DNA from: Isoetes taiwanensis
Lineage: Eukaryota > Streptophyta > Lycopodiopsida > Isoetales > Isoetaceae
NCBI GenBank assembly: GCA_021234155.1
Contig: JAJEKV010000046.1
Location: 1,852,298-1,916,297, forward strand
Direction of reading: 5' to 3'
DNA: 64,000 bases
Below, piece by piece: positions 61,264 through 64,000 of the stretch (positions within the stretch are counted from its first letter, which is position 1; each line of letters starts with the position of its first letter). A program made the translations under genes and the position numbers. The notes under the pieces are model-generated. The model was not told the origin of the DNA and did no database searches. It worked only from the letters and a program-made list of their open reading frames with translations.

Positions 61264-63622
61264 AGCCTTAGCTAGCCTTGACATCAGTCAACTAGCAAGA
61301 CATCTGCCAAGGTCAATCCCTAAAGGCAGTATTATCATTCCACATCTAGACACGTCTAGAATGGTACTTCCTTATCAAGACATCGAGTAAATAAATTTAA
61401 CCCTTGAAGTTGAGACTCAACGATGTACATACTCAAAAATTCTCAAAGAAATTCAAGCATCATGTCAATAAGCCTAAGCTCATAAGATGTAAAAACAAAC
61501 AGCCTATATCTCATGATTGGCATTCAATCAGTGCACATATTTAAAGGTCATGGAAGAGACTTAAGGAATCTGTCTATTCAGATGTAAGTATTTATTTAAG
61601 ATATTAAGGCCAATAGACTAGCCAAGTTCATGTATGACATTATCTTTTTGTTTCTTCATGTCAAGTCAGCACTTTCAGAAATTATAAGATGCCGCAGAAT
61701 TGTTTTTACGATTGTATGTTTATATTAAAGCCTCAAACCAAGTAATAACCAAATACGTACATGCAAAAATCTGCGAGTAGAAGTTTTAAACTAGACAAAC
61801 TGTTTGGCAAGCCTATACTCCAATAAAGATTTTAAATAAGAAGTGATTTAAGTGACATAATAAGTTTCAGCTGTAAACATTTAGAATTATACAGCAGCTC
61901 AAGTTCATATCAGCAGGGTTTATATAAAACAAGAAGTCATAGATTCATAACAAAGCACACGGCAAATGTGTGGCAAAACAGCCATAGTCGACCATTAAAT
62001 CCAAGTGGCCTATACCATTTAGGTAACAAAAGCACAGTATTCTAGAGATTTAAACTAAAAACTGAGTATAATAAACAGTGGCATAGTATGAGGTGCCTTG
62101 TCGCTCAGATATGTAAGTTATAAGCTAGAAAATCCCTGAAATGTATTGCTAAGAAATATAAACTCAAGTAGTTCTTCAACAAATGACCCATCATTGTGAT
62201 CCACGTCCAATCTTCAGCATATCCAATAAAATAGACAAAGGGAAAACAAAGGGAAGAGAAGCTTGGTGCCTGCAGCCAACCAGTACTATATTAGCATGAA
62301 AATGGTAATATAGCAAGGGCCAGAAGGTACAATTGGCTTCTCGGTTTATCACCGGTCACCATTTGTATCCCCTTTGCCCATTAGATAGAAGAAATAAGAA
62401 GAAAGGACAGTTAAATAAATAATAATATCCAAATGGTGAGTGATCAGACGTACAAGTAGCACAAACAACATATATGAAGCTTTAATATGTAGAATCAAGT
62501 GAATAGCTTTTAAGCCATTTAGCCAGAGGTAGAAGCCCATTCCTGTTGTTATAAAAGCATGTAACAGACTCAAAACTACGCACCCCTTAAATATTCTCTG
62601 TAAATTAGAAATAGAAGTATCATCTGCTCTATCTCATCCATGAAGCATAGGGGTTTTATTTTAATAATCTAGACATGAAAGGGAGCTTAAAGTCCTGCCT
62701 AAGAGCATTCAAATACTTAATCAGACCTGATTATCGTCTGCATCATCAACAAAGTCCTCATCTTGTGTTTCAGGAACATAGCTAGTAGAAGAATAAAAGC
62801 CCTGCTTGTTGCCTTTGTGGATTTGCCTAGCATTTCCACTGACATTCTTGTAAGCCTCAGCATCAATTGTGTCACTAAGCGCTCGTTTTTGTGCCATGAT
62901 TTCTTTGCTCAGCTGAGTGTCTAAGCTTAGATCATCAGATAGGTATCCATGGTTTTCTAAAGCCCAGCGTTCTTCTTCTTCCCAGAAAGGATTATCTGAA
63001 CCTGTGCTGCATGGGCTGCCCTCTGAATATTCGTATGAATCAAACATGGCATTTAAGCCGGACTGTTCTCAGACAGTGTAAACGGCGGGAGAATCAGCAA
63101 ATCTAAACTTTGCAGGTCATATGTATTCTGGCATTAAAGCTCATATACCACCGAAAATCTAATTCCTGACTTGTGTAGAATCAAACTTACCTAAGAACTT
63201 GTGCCGCAGCTAAGGAATCCGGCCAGCTGTGGTTTTGGGTTAGGTATCGATGCCATCGTAATAAATTTGCCTTGCCTTCTGCGCCCATTAGGTCGCCTTC
63301 CTTAAACATAGCCTACTTTGCTCAAAAAAATAAAAATAATAAACTTCGAAGGGTTTAAACCTTGTATATGTTACCAAGGGTATATAGAGACCCATGTTAG
63401 GAAGTAGAGAACAATAATATGTAGGAAATTTTTTTTAAAAAAAGTATGTGGACAGACTATTGGCTGATGGTAGTAAGTTTGTAGAAACTACAAAATACCC
63501 TATCCTCATAGGTTTGTCTATTATTCAATTCCAGTTAAATGTAGATAGACATGACAAAAAATAGAGAGTATGGTATAAGGCATGACCATACCATATGTTA
63601 ATCTAATTAAAGATAAAAAAAA
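61264..63622 (-). repeat. Right long direct repeat (pseudo-LTR), uninterrupted copy
   Basis: A 2,359-bp partner of the left repeat and the upstream (5') repeat of the element. It provides the empty site for the insertion at 52793-55186. It ends in an A-rich run next to a LINE 3' end. Confidence 0.9.
62727..63309 (-). CDS. Exons 1-2 of the element's 5' gene, right copy
   Basis: Exon 1 (63309-63191) encodes MFKEGDLMGAEGKANLL ... RYLTQNHSWPDSLAAAQVL and ends AG|GTAAGTTT. An 83-bp intron follows. Exon 2 (63107-62727) is shifted by one missing base near 63065 relative to the left copy, so the exon 1 frame stops. An internal ATG at 63047 opens MFDSYEYSEGSPCSTGSDNP, then ENHGYLSDDLSLDTQLSKEI and TQDEDFVDDADDNQ. 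CAG|GTCTGA can serve as donor to ORF1 in phase. The function is unknown. It is acidic at the C-terminus. Confidence 0.55.
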
Positions 63623-63634
63623 TAAAAAAATAAA

Positions 63635-64000
63635 GGAAGGAAGGAAGGAAGGAAGGTACTTTTATCGCCAATTGAGACCAATTCCGCCTATGAGACCTAA
63701 TACAGGAACGCGAAAGAAGCCGGACATCCGCCGGATTAAAACCCCTCACCAAGGGTTTTCGAGGAAAACTGCGGGCAAAGACCACCCGACAAACCGTAAA
63801 CGTTAATCATATAAAATGCAGAAAAACATCCCAATATATACAACATGCACCACCCTCGTAGGTGCCTTATCACGACAGCCCGACGGGGCAAATGTGACTC
63901 TGAAAGGTCCGGGCGACTTCCCCCGGATGTATGACCCCAGTGGCACGCATCGCCATCGCGGTGTTCATCGCCAGGGTCGCAGTGGGCACGCCCGCATTTG
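63635..64000 (-). mobile_element. LINE 3' end, running off the window
   Basis: On the minus strand it aligns with the 3' end of the LINE at 41150-41517: GGGGTCATACATCCGGGGG, then CCTTGGTGAGGGGTTTTAAT, then GGTCTCATAGGCGGAATTGG. It terminates in a (CCTTC)n-like tail (GGAAG repeats on + at 63635-63657). It directly abuts the right repeat of the Penelope-like element, so it probably inserted at that edge. Confidence 0.8.

Larger units (their letters stand above)
52317..63622 (-). mobile_element. Penelope-like retroelement with two intact ORFs between 2.4-kb direct repeats
   Basis: On the minus strand the order is right repeat (63622-61264), ORF1 (61106/61175-59562), RT ORF (59362-57275), a hairpin cluster (57218-57111) and left repeat (57110-52317, interrupted by a 2.39-kb insertion). 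The RT has Penelope-like motifs and no GIY-YIG endonuclease. Direct repeats flanking the body resemble the pseudo-LTRs of Penelope-like elements. There is no TG/CA end, tRNA primer site or clear outer target duplication, which argues against an LTR retrotransposon. Both long ORFs are free of stops in a window where nearly all other mobile ORFs are broken. An alternative reading is a host tandem duplication around a domesticated RT gene. Confidence 0.7.

Noticed and set aside
62920-62950. CTGATGA followed by a palindrome as a hammerhead ribozyme in the Penelope-like repeat
   Set aside because: The required GAAA after stem II is absent and the bases encode YLSDDLSLD in the exon, so the match is coincidental.
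52317-63622. Reading the RT element as an LTR retrotransposon
   Set aside because: The repeats lack TG/CA ends, a tRNA primer site and a polypurine tract. The RT motifs are not of copia or gypsy type, and no integrase, protease or RNase H is present.

Overview
The window is nuclear DNA from a land plant. The evidence is P-class and PLS-class pentatricopeptide-repeat (PPR) genes, a chalcone-synthase-like gene with the usual plant intron position, a plant-type histidine-phosphatase gene with GT/AG introns, and a dense load of copia, gypsy, LINE and Helitron sequences. Gene density and background GC are low, and most coding sequence is broken. A non-seed vascular plant such as a fern, or another large plant genome, fits best; the species cannot be fixed from sequence alone.

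Layout. 0-7.4 kb: a 418-bp inverted-repeat element, a 1.1-kb purine-only tract, exons of an unrecognised gene, a decayed P-class PPR gene and a second purine tract, all but the first two gene-bearing on the minus strand. 7.4-13.2 kb: mostly featureless. 13.2-19.0 kb: a complete but decayed Ty1-copia element with LTRs and a TATTC target duplication, next to a canonical Helitron 3' end. 20.1-23.8 kb: a decayed Ty3-gypsy pol without recognisable LTRs. 24.7-31.1 kb: LINE tails, possible exons of an unrecognised gene and unassigned DNA. 31.1-33.5 kb: a compact 2.3-kb LTR element with TAGAT target duplications that carries a 316-aa ORF of unknown function. 37.2-43.5 kb: a PLS-class PPR pseudogene split by a 4.1-kb LINE, followed by a chalcone-synthase-like pseudogene. 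45.9-47.2 kb: the one clearly intact host gene, a phosphoglycerate-mutase-like protein of the AT74 type. 48.8-49.9 kb: a decayed Helitron Rep.

52.3-63.6 kb holds the most unusual object. Two uninterrupted minus-strand ORFs (537 and 695 codons) lie between direct repeats of about 2.4 kb. The second ORF is a reverse transcriptase with the motifs of Penelope-like elements and no GIY-YIG endonuclease. The repeats behave like the pseudo-LTRs of that class. They contain short exons with good splice sites, and exon 2 joins the first ORF in phase across a 1.6-kb intron. The left repeat carries a 2.39-kb Helitron-like insertion whose empty site is preserved in the right repeat. A LINE 3' end abuts the right repeat and runs off the window.

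The genes do not form one pathway. The window reads as a few host genes embedded in layered insertions, and the repeat pairs allow those layers to be ordered in time.
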